Made by a program: the position numbers and the translations under genes
Source: Eggerthella sinensis
Lineage (GTDB): Bacteria > Actinomycetota > Coriobacteriia > Coriobacteriales > Eggerthellaceae
DNA: 64,000 nt
Assembly (NCBI RefSeq): GCF_003339815.1
Contig: NZ_PPTT01000016.1
Location: 1-64,000, forward strand
Direction: 5' to 3'
Notes under the pieces: model-generated
What the model saw: only the letters and a program-made list of their open reading frames with translations
Told to the model about the DNA's origin: nothing
The model's database searches: none
Shown here: positions 1 to 8,323 of the stretch, piece by piece
Layout: each line of letters begins with the position of its first letter
Position numbering within the stretch: the first letter of the stretch is position 1

Positions 1-88
1 GGAAGGGGGTGCGTGCCTGGGCGCCGCCCTCTATGGCTTTTATTTGGGCTTGGAGGGCGGCGCGGATTTCCTCGGGGGTGGCGGGCAT
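1..88 (-). CDS. Probable RecX N-terminus (cut by window edge)
   Basis: An open frame starts at the ATG at 86-88, two bases after the recA stop, and runs off the window edge. Only 29 residues are visible (MPATPEEIRAALQAQ then a basic stretch). The AAGAAG at the end of recA could serve as its ribosome site. The call rests on position, because recX very often follows recA and encodes the RecA-modulating protein. The visible residues are too few to confirm the family, so any small downstream gene remains possible. Confidence 0.4.
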   Translation of the reverse strand, partial: MPATPEEIRAALQAQIKAIEGGAQARTPF

Positions 89-89
89 G

Positions 90-1148
90 CTACTTCTTCT
101 TGGTGGGCTTCGCGACCGGGCTCATGGCGTCGGCCTCTTCGGTGGAGCGGGTGATGATGGGGATTTCGAAGGCTTCGCGCACCTTCGTCTCCAGCTCGTC
201 GCGCAGGTCGGGGTTCTCCTTGAGCGTCTGCTTCGCCGCTTCGCGCCCCTGGCCGAGGCGCTCTTCGCCGTAGGTGTACCACGCGCCGCTCTTCTTGGCG
301 ACGCCGGCTTCCACGGCCATGTCCACGATGCAGCCTTCGCGCGAGATGCCCTCGCCGTACATGAGGTCGAACTCGGCCTGGCGGAACGGCGGGGCCACCT
401 TGTTCTTGACCACCTTGGCGCGCACGCGGTTGCCCACGATCTCGCCGTCCTTCTTGATGGAGTCGATGCGGCGGATGTCGATGCGCACGCTCGAGAAGAA
501 CTTGAGCGCGCGGCCGCCCGTGGTGGTTTCGGGGTTGCCGAACATGACGCCGATCTTCTCGCGCAGCTGGTTGATGAAGATGCACGTGGTGTTCGACTTC
601 GAGAGCGACCCTGCCAGCTTGCGCAGCGCCTGCGACATGAGGCGCGCCTGGAGGCCCACCGTGGTGTCGCCGATCTCGCCTTCGATTTCGGCGCGGGGCA
701 CGAGCGCGGCCACCGAGTCGATGACCACGGCGTCGATGGCGCCCGAGCGCACGAGCATATCGCAGATTTCCAGCGCCTGCTCGCCGGTATCCGGCTGCGA
801 GATGAGCACTTCGTCGATGTCGACGCCGAGACGCGCCGCGTACACGGGGTCGAGCGCGTGCTCCGCGTCGATGAAGGCCACGATGCCGCCCATAGCCTGC
901 GCTTCGGCGATGATCTGGAGCGCGAGCGTGGTCTTGCCGCTCGATTCGGGGCCGTACACCTCCACGATGCGGCCGCGCGGAACGCCGCCGATGCCGAGCG
1001 CCGCGTCGAGCGGCAGCGCGCCGGTCGGAATGACGCCGATGTTGAGCTCGTGCCCGCCCTCGCCGAACTTCATGATGGAGCCCTTGCCGAACTTGGTCTC
1101 GATCTGATCGGTGGTGAGCTTGAGCATCTTCGATTTTTCTTCGTTCAT
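90..1148 (-). CDS. recA: Recombinase RecA
   Basis: This is the DNA strand-exchange ATPase that also triggers LexA self-cleavage. The product has 352 residues, the normal length. Walker A (GPESSGKTT) lies at 66-74, Walker B ([11 protein letters not shown]) near 140-150, and the DNA-binding L2 segment ([13 protein letters not shown]) near 200-212. The tail ends in basic residues (KPTKKK) instead of the acidic tail of many RecA proteins. An AGAAGGAA ribosome site precedes the ATG. The gene has its own SOS-type promoter about 60 bp upstream and is nearly continuous with a probable recX. Confidence 0.98.
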   Translation of the reverse strand: MNEEKSKMLKLTTDQIETKFGKGSIMKFGEGGHELNIGVIPTGALPLDAALGIGGVPRGRIVEVYGPESSGKTTLALQIIAEAQAMGGIVAFIDAEHALDPVYAARLGVDIDEVLISQPDTGEQALEICDMLVRSGAIDAVVIDSVAALVPRAEIEGEIGDTTVGLQARLMSQALRKLAGSLSKSNTTCIFINQLREKIGVMFGNPETTTGGRALKFFSSVRIDIRRIDSIKKDGEIVGNRVRAKVVKNKVAPPFRQAEFDLMYGEGISREGCIVDMAVEAGVAKKSGAWYTYGEERLGQGREAAKQTLKENPDLRDELETKVREAFEIPIITRSTEEADAMSPVAKPTKKK

Positions 1149-1205
1149 GCGGTTCCTTCTCTTCCCTACCGCCTGCGCACAGACGCGGAGCGTTTCCTGC
1201 TTACC

Positions 1206-1233
1206 ATTATACGAACATTTGTTTGTCGGTCAA
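1206..1233 (-). promoter_or_regulatory. recA promoter with LexA (SOS) box in the spacer
   Basis: Reading the minus strand, the -35 TTGACC (1228-1233) and -10 TATAAT (1206-1211) are 16 bp apart. The spacer contains CGAACATTTGTTTG (1212-1225), which matches the Gram-positive/actinobacterial LexA consensus CGAAC-N4-GTTYG. LexA bound here would block RNA polymerase directly. Start of transcription should be near 1199, leaving a leader of about 50 nt before recA. Confidence 0.9.
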
Positions 1234-1267
1234 GCATTTTCGCGAAAGAAGCTTGCATCACCAGTAT

Positions 1268-1410
1268 AGCGCGCCCGTATCACGTCCCGATGGCGTGCGT
1301 CCAGCGCCCGCCATTCGCCGTTCCGCCCCGCATCCAGCGCATCGCTCCCGCCCGTCCGACGCGATTCCAGCGCCCGTCACGCGCGAATCTAGCGCGTTTC
1401 CAACGCCTCG
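1268..1410. repeat. Array of degenerate 11-bp units (array A)
   Basis: Thirteen consecutive 11-mers can be read in strict register from 1268. CCAGCGC-type units begin at 1301, 1334 and 1367, and variants (CTAGCGC, CCAACGC) at 1389 and 1400; every interval is a multiple of 11. A CG dinucleotide occupies unit positions 5-6 in 12 of 13 units. The array fills most of the recA-cinA gap and its last two units overlap the end of the pgsA-cinA gene. The same unit type recurs at 40.3 kb, including an identical ATGGCGTGCGT unit. Confidence 0.75.
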
Positions 1411-2594
1411 AGCACGAACTCGAGCGCCGCATGCACGGTGAGCAGGCGCACTTCGTCGCGCGTCCCCGGAAACTCGAAGCGTCGCGCGCAGGCGGAGGTG
1501 CCGTCGGCACGGCCGATCCACACGGTGCCCACCGGCTTGCCCGGCTCGGCCCCGCCCGGTCCGGCGATGCCCGTCACCGCCACCGCCACGTCGCACGCGA
1601 GCGTTGCGCGCGCTCCCGTGGCCATGGCGCGCGCCGTCTCCTCGCTCACGGCGCCGTGCTGCTCGAGCGTGTCCGATCCCACGCCCAGCACGTCGCGCTT
1701 CACCTCGGAGACGTAGCTCACGATGCCGCCGCGCACGCTCTGCGAGCTGCCCGGCACGTCGGTGAGCGTCGCGGCCACGAGGCCGCCCGTCAGGCTTTCC
1801 GCCGTGCCCACCGTCTTGCCGGCGGCACGCGCCGCGTCGAGCACGCGCCCCGCCAGCTCGTCGAGCGCCTCGGGCGCGATGCTGGCCGCCTGCGCCGCGC
1901 TGAGCGCGCGATCGTCCGCGTCCTCGATGCCGATATCCTTGCGCTTCGGCCCGAACCCGATGAGGTGGCGCGCCTTCGCGATATAATCGAGCATGGACAC
2001 CACGGTGAGCACGAGGGCGATGATCATCACGCCCCAGCTCAAAAGCCACATGCCGTCGGAGAACGCCGAGCCGATGCCGCCCACCATATGGGAGTCCTTG
2101 ATGCAGAACAGCACGATGGCGATCATCTGGAACACGGTTTTGAACTTGCCGTACCAGCTGGCGGCGATGACGACGCCCTCGCTGGCCGCCACCATGCGCA
2201 CGCCGCTCACGATGAACTCGCGCGCGAGGATGACGAGCACCACCCAGCTGGGCAGCGATCCCAGCTCCACGAGCGCGAGCAGCGCCGCAGCCACGAGGAT
2301 CTTGTCGGCGAGCGGGTCCATGAACTTGCCGAAATCGGTCACCTCGCCGCGGCTGCGGGCCAGGTAACCGTCGAGCCAGTCGGTGCAGGAGATGAGGATG
2401 AAGATGCCGGCGGCGATGAGGCTCTTCGAATCGTCGGCCACCTGGGGCAGCCCGAACCACTGCGGCCACGGGCTGAGCAGCGCCACCACGAACACGGGCA
2501 CGAGGCAGATGCGCACGAGCGTCACCACGTTCGCCGGCGTCCACAGCTTGGCTGCCGGCGTGGGCTCCACCTCGGGTGCGGCCTTCCCTCTCAC
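1389..2594 (-). CDS. pgsA: Fusion of phosphatidylglycerophosphate synthase (PgsA) and CinA C-terminal amidase (PncC)
   Basis: The 401-residue product joins two enzymes. Residues 1-210 are a membrane CDP-alcohol phosphatidyltransferase with the D-G-x2-A-R-x8-G-x3-D-x3-D signature at 74-97 (DGYLAR ... GKFMDPLAD); it makes phosphatidylglycerophosphate from CDP-diacylglycerol. After a linker (about 211-245), residues 246-401 match the CinA C-terminal nicotinamide-nucleotide amidase (TAESLTGG at 264-271, TGIAGPGG at 341-348). The GTG at 2594 is chosen because AAGGGGAG lies 8 nt upstream; a GTG at 2603 overlapping the rimO stop is an alternative. In Bacillus the two are separate neighbouring genes before recA. 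Confidence 0.92.
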   Translation of the reverse strand: MRGKAAPEVEPTPAAKLWTPANVVTLVRICLVPVFVVALLSPWPQWFGLPQVADDSKSLIAAGIFILISCTDWLDGYLARSRGEVTDFGKFMDPLADKILVAAALLALVELGSLPSWVVLVILAREFIVSGVRMVAASEGVVIAASWYGKFKTVFQMIAIVLFCIKDSHMVGGIGSAFSDGMWLLSWGVMIIALVLTVVSMLDYIAKARHLIGFGPKRKDIGIEDADDRALSAAQAASIAPEALDELAGRVLDAARAAGKTVGTAESLTGGLVAATLTDVPGSSQSVRGGIVSYVSEVKRDVLGVGSDTLEQHGAVSEETARAMATGARATLACDVAVAVTGIAGPGGAEPGKPVGTVWIGRADGTSACARRFEFPGTRDEVRLLTVHAALEFVLEALETR

Positions 2595-2599
2595 CGCCC

Positions 2600-3922
2600 T
2601 CACTCCCCTTCCATCTCGTACAGCAGCGTGTCGGCAATGGTCACCGGGCGGATCTCGCCCGGCTCGCCCCCGTCGATGTACGTTACGCCGTCGACCTCGG
2701 GCGCCTGGCACATGGCGCGACCGAACAGCTGCCCGTCCTCCTCGAAGCCCTCCACGAGCACGTCCATGGTGCGCCCGATGCGCGCCGCGATGCGCGGGCA
2801 GCACACGGCGTCCGCGATGTCGCGCAACCGCTGCGCGCGGTCGCTCTTCTCGTCTTCGTCAACCTGATCGGGCAGGCTCGCGGCGCGGGTGCCCTCCTCG
2901 CGGGAATACGGGAACACGCCCACGTAGTCGAACAGGCCCTCCTCCACGAACGCGCACAGGTCCTCGAACTGCTCGTCGGTCTCGCCGGGGAAGCCCGCGA
3001 TGAGCGTCGTGCGCAGCGTGGCGCCCGGCACGTGCGCCAGCACGCGCTCCACGAGCGCCAGGAACTCCTCGCGCGAACCGGTGCGGTTCATGGCGCGCAG
3101 GATGTCGGCGTCGACGTGCTGCAGCGGGATGTCGAAGTAGTCGCACACGTTGTCGTGCGCCGCCACGGCGTCGAGCAGCTCGTCGGTGAGGCCCTCGGGC
3201 TGGATGTACATGACGCGGAACCACGTGGCGGGGAACTCCTCGGCCAGCGTGGATACGAGCGCGGCGAGCGACGAGGGCTCGTCGAAGTCCGCGCCCCAGC
3301 GCCCGGTGTCCTGGGCGATGAGCACGATCTCGCGCACGCCTGCGGCCACCTGCGCCGCCACGTCGGCACGCACGTCGTCGAGCGGGAAGCTGCGGTACCG
3401 CCCGCGGATGAACGGGATGGTGCAGTACGTGCAGAAGCGGTCGCATCCGTCGGATATCTTGACGTAGGCCGACACCGACGCCGGCTGCGCGGCTGCGACG
3501 GCCGCCGCGTCCTCAACGGGCGTGGGAAGCTCGTCGAGGCCGAGCGCGTCGGCCACCACCGCGGCGATGTCGTCCTCGCGGCTGCACGGCACGAACGCGC
3601 GCGCCTCGGTCAGCTCGCCCGCCAGGTCGTCGCCGTAGCGCGCCGGCATGCAGCCGGCCACGATGAGCGCCGCGCCGGCCGCCACGTTGGGCAGGCCCGC
3701 CACGTCGAAGATGGCCTCGAGGCTTTCCTCGGTGGCGCTCTGGATGAACGAGCACGTGTTCACCACCACCGCGTCAGCGCAGGCGGGGTCGTCTTCCATG
3801 CGGAAGCCGGCCTGCAGCAGGCGCGTGCGCATGTGCGCGGTGTCCACTTCGTTCTTGGCGCAGCCCAGCGTCACGAAGGCCACGCTCGGCGCCGCGGGCG
3901 CCGCATCGGTTGGGCGTGTCAT
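2600..3922 (-). CDS. rimO: Ribosomal protein S12 methylthiotransferase RimO
   Basis: This radical SAM enzyme would add a methylthio group to the conserved aspartate of ribosomal protein S12. The 440-residue product has the MTTase N-domain cysteines (C21 in TLGCAKNEVD, C57 in NTCSF, C91 in GCMPARYG), the radical SAM cluster C161-x3-C165-x2-C168 (SDGCDRFCTYC) and a TRAM-like tail. GCAKN and the IPFIRGRYRS segment point to RimO rather than MiaB/MtaB. The ATG follows the yajQ stop by 13 nt, and the stop lies just upstream of the pgsA-cinA start, so the genes are probably cotranscribed. Confidence 0.93.
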   Translation of the reverse strand: MTRPTDAAPAAPSVAFVTLGCAKNEVDTAHMRTRLLQAGFRMEDDPACADAVVVNTCSFIQSATEESLEAIFDVAGLPNVAAGAALIVAGCMPARYGDDLAGELTEARAFVPCSREDDIAAVVADALGLDELPTPVEDAAAVAAAQPASVSAYVKISDGCDRFCTYCTIPFIRGRYRSFPLDDVRADVAAQVAAGVREIVLIAQDTGRWGADFDEPSSLAALVSTLAEEFPATWFRVMYIQPEGLTDELLDAVAAHDNVCDYFDIPLQHVDADILRAMNRTGSREEFLALVERVLAHVPGATLRTTLIAGFPGETDEQFEDLCAFVEEGLFDYVGVFPYSREEGTRAASLPDQVDEDEKSDRAQRLRDIADAVCCPRIAARIGRTMDVLVEGFEEDGQLFGRAMCQAPEVDGVTYIDGGEPGEIRPVTIADTLLYEMEGE

Positions 3923-3935
3923 GATAGCGGGGGTC

Positions 3936-4433
3936 CTAGCGGTAGTTGACGAACTGGAGCGGCTGGCCGTAGTCCTTCTCCTTGAGGAAGGCGATGACCT
4001 CCTGCAAGGCATCGCGCGACGGCGAGCTGACGCGCAGCTTGTCGCCCTCGATCTGCACCTTCACCTTGAACTTCTCGGCCTTGATGTCCTTGTTGATCTT
4101 GCTGGCGACGTCCTTCTCGATGCCCTCCACGACCGTGGCTTTCTGGCGCACGCTCATGCCCGTCGCCGCCTCGGGGGCGGCCCACTGCACGGCGGCCAGG
4201 TCGATGCCGCGGCGGATGAGCTTCGAGCCGATGACGTCGATGACCTGCTTGGCCACGAAGTCGGCCGGAGCGGACACCGTCATGGTCTTGTTCGCCTTGT
4301 CGAGGGAGATCTCGGCGCCCGAGTCCTTCAGGTCGTAGCGCTGGGCGAGCTCCTTCTTCGCCTGCTGGAAAGCGTTGTCGATCTCCTGCATGTCGACCGT
4401 GGACACGACGTCGAAGCTGGATTCTTTAGCCAT
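3936..4433 (-). CDS. YajQ-family nucleotide-binding protein
   Basis: The 165-residue product starts MAKESSFDVVS and carries the family landmarks DNAFQQAKKELAQRYD and YGQPLQFVNYR at its end. Members of the YajQ (DUF520) family are small double-ferredoxin-fold proteins reported to bind nucleic acids or cyclic di-GMP in some bacteria; the role here is not known. The ATG at 4433 has an AAAGGATC ribosome site. The gene leads into rimO with a 13-nt gap. Confidence 0.92.
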   Translation of the reverse strand: MAKESSFDVVSTVDMQEIDNAFQQAKKELAQRYDLKDSGAEISLDKANKTMTVSAPADFVAKQVIDVIGSKLIRRGIDLAAVQWAAPEAATGMSVRQKATVVEGIEKDVASKINKDIKAEKFKVKVQIEGDKLRVSSPSRDALQEVIAFLKEKDYGQPLQFVNYR

Positions 4434-4577
4434 GAATGATCCTTTCCGCGCAGCGCGGCCCGCATCCGTGCGGGCCGCTCGAATTTCTGTTTGCGCACAG
4501 CATAGCGCATTTTTGCACCTGAACCGCCGATTCCAAAGGTGTTCCATGACGAACGGGCACCACGGGCGGCAGGTCGT

Positions 4578-5714
4578 TTACGTTGCGGTCCCGTCTCCCG
4601 TGCCGTCGGTTCCGCCGTCGCTCGCGCCCGTGCCGGCATCCGACGTGCCGCCGCCCGCGGGCTTCTTCGCGTCGGGATGGGCCTCGTACCACTTCTCCAG
4701 GTAGTCGTTGAAGTCCACCGTGGCCATGGGCATGCCGGTCGCGTCGACCCCGTCGAAGGCGACGTCCTCGCCGTCGACCGTGATGGTCACGCCGTCGCTC
4801 GCCCAGGCGGCGAACGTCCACACGCCGTCCGCCTCGAGCTCGACCGTGTCCTCTTCGCCGCCCGAGAACATCTTGTCCTCCGACTCGCCGTTCTTCGTGA
4901 TGACCGCGTACACATCGGTGTTCTTGGCGATCTTGTACGTCACCTTGACGCTGGTGGGCGCCGTCTCCACGGGAGCCGTCTGCGGCTGCGCGCTGTCGGT
5001 GCCGTCCGTGCCGCTCTCCCCCTGCGTCGTGTCGGCGAGGCCGGTGACCGGCATCTTGGTCACGTCGTCGTTCGCGTCGCCGCCCTTACCGCCGAACACG
5101 AGCACGAGCACCACGATGAGCAGCACGAGGATGACGCCGCCCGCGATGATGAAGGGCAGCTTGGATTGCACGACGCTCGAGGCCTTCGGCCCGGCGTAGA
5201 AGTTCGTGTACTCGGCGTTCGGCAGCGCCGCATGGCGGCTGGGATGCGTGCGGTCCTCGGAATAGAGCCGCCCCGCCCCGCCGCTGCGCGTGCCGTAGTC
5301 GCGCCCGTAATCGCGCCGATCGTCGTACATCGTGCGGCCGAGCGCGTTCTGGCGCGGGGGCCGTTCGTCGGCCTGCTGCGCGGCGGCGGAGCGCTGGCGC
5401 GTCGACGAGCGCGCGGTGCGCGCCGTGCCGCCCATGTCGAACCCGGAGGGCTGCGCGTCGTTGCGCGCGCGTCCCACCTGGTAGGCGTAGGCCTCGTCGA
5501 GGTACATGCGCGTCATTTCCGTGGGGTTGAGGCCCACGAGGCGCGCATAGGCGTTCACCATGTTGCGGGCGTAGCCGCGGGGCGGCATGCGCGAGAAGTC
5601 GTCCTCCTCGATGGCGCGCAGGATGTCGGGCCTGATGCGCAGGCGACGTGCGGCCGTGGCCAGGTCGTAGCCCTTGCGTTCGCGGGCCTCTCTCAGAATG
5701 GTACCGAATGTCAC
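4578..5714 (-). CDS. RodZ-like membrane protein with XRE-type HTH
   Basis: The 378-residue product has a RodZ-type helix-turn-helix at 5-70 (TILREARERKGYDLATAARR), a charged cytoplasmic linker, one transmembrane helix near 185-205 and an extracytoplasmic domain of the DUF4115 type (about 255-345), ending in a Gly/Thr-rich tail. RodZ proteins link the MreB elongation machinery to the membrane. The gene starts 12 nt after the ftsK stop. The same HTH-membrane gene type (ymfM) sits near pgsA-cinA-recA in Bacillus. Confidence 0.85.
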   Translation of the reverse strand: MTFGTILREARERKGYDLATAARRLRIRPDILRAIEEDDFSRMPPRGYARNMVNAYARLVGLNPTEMTRMYLDEAYAYQVGRARNDAQPSGFDMGGTARTARSSTRQRSAAAQQADERPPRQNALGRTMYDDRRDYGRDYGTRSGGAGRLYSEDRTHPSRHAALPNAEYTNFYAGPKASSVVQSKLPFIIAGGVILVLLIVVLVLVFGGKGGDANDDVTKMPVTGLADTTQGESGTDGTDSAQPQTAPVETAPTSVKVTYKIAKNTDVYAVITKNGESEDKMFSGGEEDTVELEADGVWTFAAWASDGVTITVDGEDVAFDGVDATGMPMATVDFNDYLEKWYEAHPDAKKPAGGGTSDAGTGASDGGTDGTGDGTAT

Positions 5715-5726
5715 TGCGCCACCTCG

Positions 5727-8222
5727 TTAATCCTCCGGGCTCGCCGCGTCGTGCGCCTCAAAGGCCTTCAACGTCTCGAGCTCCATGGCGTCCACGAGCA
5801 CTTCGCGGGGTTTGCTGCCGTTCGGCGGCCCCACGACGCCCTTTTCCTCCAGCATGTCCATTATACGCCCAGCACGCGAATAGCCCACCTTGAGCCGGCG
5901 CTGGATGTTCGACGTGGATCCGAGGCCGCTCGACACCACGATGTCGGCCGCCTCCCAGATGAGCGGGTCGTCGTCGGTGACGCCGCCGCCCGAACCGTCG
6001 GGCTGAGAAGCGCCCAACGTGATGAGGTTGGTTTGCAGGATCTCGGAATGGTACTCCGGCTCGCCCTGGTCTTTGAGCATGGCCACCACGGCGTTGATCT
6101 CGTCCTCCGACACGTAGCAGCCCTGGATGCGCTGGGGCTTGGCATACTCGGGCTTCGACAGCAGCAGGTCGCCCAAGCCGATGAGGTTCTCGGCGCCGGG
6201 CGTGTCGAGCACGACGCGGCTGTCGATGCCGCTGGCCACGTTGAACGCGATGCGGTTCGTGATGTTCGCCTTGATGAGGCCCGTCACGACGTTGGTGGAC
6301 GGACGCTGCGTGGCCACGATGAGGTGGATGCCCGCCGCGCGCGCCAGCTGCGCGATGCGGCTGATGGAGAACTCCACTTCCTTGCCCACGTTCATCATGA
6401 GGTCGGCCAGCTCGTCGATGATGATGACGAGATAGGGCAGCTCGTTGGCGTTCTCGTCCTCGAGCTGGCCCGACTGCACCTTCGCGTTGTACTGGCCGAT
6501 GTTGCGCGCGCCCACCTTCGAGAACACCTTCAGGCGGCGCTCCATCTCCGCCACGCCCCACGACAGGGCGCTCGCGGCCTCGCGCGGCTCGGTGACCACG
6601 GGCACGTACAGATGCGGGATGCCGTTGTACGGCGTGAACTCCACGCGCTTCGGGTCGATCATGATGAAGCGCACCTCGGAAGGCGTGGCGCGCATGAGGA
6701 TGGACATGATCATGGCGTTGATGGCCACCGACTTGCCCGAGCCCGTCGTGCCGCCGATGAGCAGGTGGGGCATCTTGGCCAGGTCGGAGATGATCGAGCG
6801 GCCCTCGACGTCCTTGCCGATGACGATTTGCAGCGGGCCCGCGGGCGCGTCTTTGATGACGTCGCCCAGAAGCACGCTCTGACGGGTGCGGTTCGGCACC
6901 TCGATGCCCACGTAGTTCGTGCCGGGGATGGGCGCGAAGATGCGCACGCCCGGGGCGGCCAGGGCGAGCGCGATGTCCTGCTCGAGCGCCGTGATGCGGC
7001 TCACGCGCACGCCGGCGGGCAGGTCCACCTTGAACAGCGTCACCGTGGGGCCGGCGACCCAGCCCACGACCTCGGCCATGATGGTGAAGCTCTCGAGCGT
7101 CTCCTGCAGGCAGGCGGCGGTGTCGGCCAGCTCGGCGTCGGACGCCTTGTCCTTCTTCGTGTTCTTCGACACGGCCAGAAGGTCGGTCGGGGGCAGCTCG
7201 AAGCCGTCCTCGGGGCGCGGCGCCGCGAGCGGCGTGGAGCTGCCGGACGTCTTCGGCGGCGTGGGCACGCCGGTTTCCTTTTCGTGCTTGCGGCCCAGCT
7301 TGCGCGTGAGCACCTGCGGGGCCTCCCCCACCGTATCCTCGGCGCCTGCGGCCTTCGGCCCGATGACCTGCGTGGCAAGCGACTGCGACGCGCGACGAGG
7401 CTTGCTCGGGCGGCCCTTCGCGGCGCCGTCCTTGGCGCGCGGCAGCACGTTCGTCACGCCCGCTTCCACGGCCTCGCCCATCGTGGGCACCACGGGCACC
7501 TTCGCGCCCATCGAGCGCTTCACGCGGGCGTAGGGCGGCGCGGCCAGCACGTCGGCGTCGGCCTCGTCGGAGCGCAGGGCGTCGCGCGCATCCTGCACGC
7601 GCTCGATGAGCTTCGACAGCGAGAACCCGATGATCACGACGCCCACGAGGATGACGCCGATCATGACGATGCACGACACCACCTGCCCGAACAGGCTGAG
7701 GCCCACCCAGGCGATGCCGGCGCCCACGTAACCGCCGCGGGCGGTGAGCTCCTCGGCGAGGAACAGCCGGTCGGTGGAGTCGGGCAGCGATTCGGGCGTG
7801 AACAGGGCCAGCAAGGTGAGCACGGCCACGAAGATCATGACGAGGCCCACGGCCACGCGCAGCGGCACGCGTTCGCGGTCGAAGCGCGCGAGGAAGCTCG
7901 CGCCGATGACGAGCAGGAAGAACGGCAGCAGGTAGGCGCCCAGCCCCAGCGTGAGGTGGAGCGCGGTGGAGACGAACGACGTGACCACGGCGTTCGTGGG
8001 AAGCACGGCGGCGACGAACAGCACGACGGCGAGCACGGCGAAGGCCACGCCCGTGATGTCGCGCCGGGTGCGCTCGTCGAACAGACGGGGCTCTTCGGGT
8101 GCCTGCGCGCGCGCGTTCTTGCCCTGCTTCGCGCGCTTCTCGGCGGGAGATGCCGCCTTACCCTTCGACTTTGCCGCCGCCGACGGCTTCGCTTTCGCGG
8201 AACTTGATGACTGTCGGGCCAC
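5727..8222 (-). CDS. ftsK: FtsK/SpoIIIE DNA translocase
   Basis: This septal ATPase pumps chromosomal DNA at division. The 831-residue product has a Lys/Ala/Ser-rich start, four membrane helices (about 56-76, 86-110, 121-141, 182-200), a short linker, the alpha/beta motor with Walker A GGTTGSGKS at 490-498 and Walker B VIIIDELADLMM, and a C-terminal gamma winged helix (TSNIQRRLKVGYSRAGRIMD) that reads chromosome-orienting sequences. The linker is SpoIIIE-like in length rather than the long E. coli type. It heads a unit with the rodZ-like gene. Confidence 0.96.
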   Translation of the reverse strand: MARQSSSSAKAKPSAAAKSKGKAASPAEKRAKQGKNARAQAPEEPRLFDERTRRDITGVAFAVLAVVLFVAAVLPTNAVVTSFVSTALHLTLGLGAYLLPFFLLVIGASFLARFDRERVPLRVAVGLVMIFVAVLTLLALFTPESLPDSTDRLFLAEELTARGGYVGAGIAWVGLSLFGQVVSCIVMIGVILVGVVIIGFSLSKLIERVQDARDALRSDEADADVLAAPPYARVKRSMGAKVPVVPTMGEAVEAGVTNVLPRAKDGAAKGRPSKPRRASQSLATQVIGPKAAGAEDTVGEAPQVLTRKLGRKHEKETGVPTPPKTSGSSTPLAAPRPEDGFELPPTDLLAVSKNTKKDKASDAELADTAACLQETLESFTIMAEVVGWVAGPTVTLFKVDLPAGVRVSRITALEQDIALALAAPGVRIFAPIPGTNYVGIEVPNRTRQSVLLGDVIKDAPAGPLQIVIGKDVEGRSIISDLAKMPHLLIGGTTGSGKSVAINAMIMSILMRATPSEVRFIMIDPKRVEFTPYNGIPHLYVPVVTEPREAASALSWGVAEMERRLKVFSKVGARNIGQYNAKVQSGQLEDENANELPYLVIIIDELADLMMNVGKEVEFSISRIAQLARAAGIHLIVATQRPSTNVVTGLIKANITNRIAFNVASGIDSRVVLDTPGAENLIGLGDLLLSKPEYAKPQRIQGCYVSEDEINAVVAMLKDQGEPEYHSEILQTNLITLGASQPDGSGGGVTDDDPLIWEAADIVVSSGLGSTSNIQRRLKVGYSRAGRIMDMLEEKGVVGPPNGSKPREVLVDAMELETLKAFEAHDAASPED

Positions 8223-8282
8223 GCCCTACTCCTTTATGCTGCGTTTGATCTGCGTTTCATGAGTTCGTTTCGGCCGGTGATG

Positions 8283-8315
8283 GGCCGCATGCGCCCTGTT
8301 CGAGCGCATGCGGCC
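8283..8315. terminator. 12-bp perfect stem-loop between RNase J gene and ftsK
   Basis: GGCCGCATGCGC (8283-8294) pairs perfectly with 8304-8315 across a 9-nt loop. It lies 9 bp past the RNase J stop on the minus strand. There is no T-tract, so it may be a factor-dependent terminator or a 3' stabilising hairpin. Confidence 0.5.
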
Positions 8316-8323
8316 ATTATAGC

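Noticed and set aside
1268-1410. 11-bp array as a CRISPR or coding repeat
   Set aside because: There are no unique spacers and the period is not a multiple of three, so neither explanation fits.
4539-8207. A 1222-codon open frame on the plus strand opposite ftsK and the rodZ-like gene
   Set aside because: It is the antisense shadow of well-identified genes, with the His/Arg/Val-rich composition typical of reverse frames in high-GC DNA and no recognisable domain.
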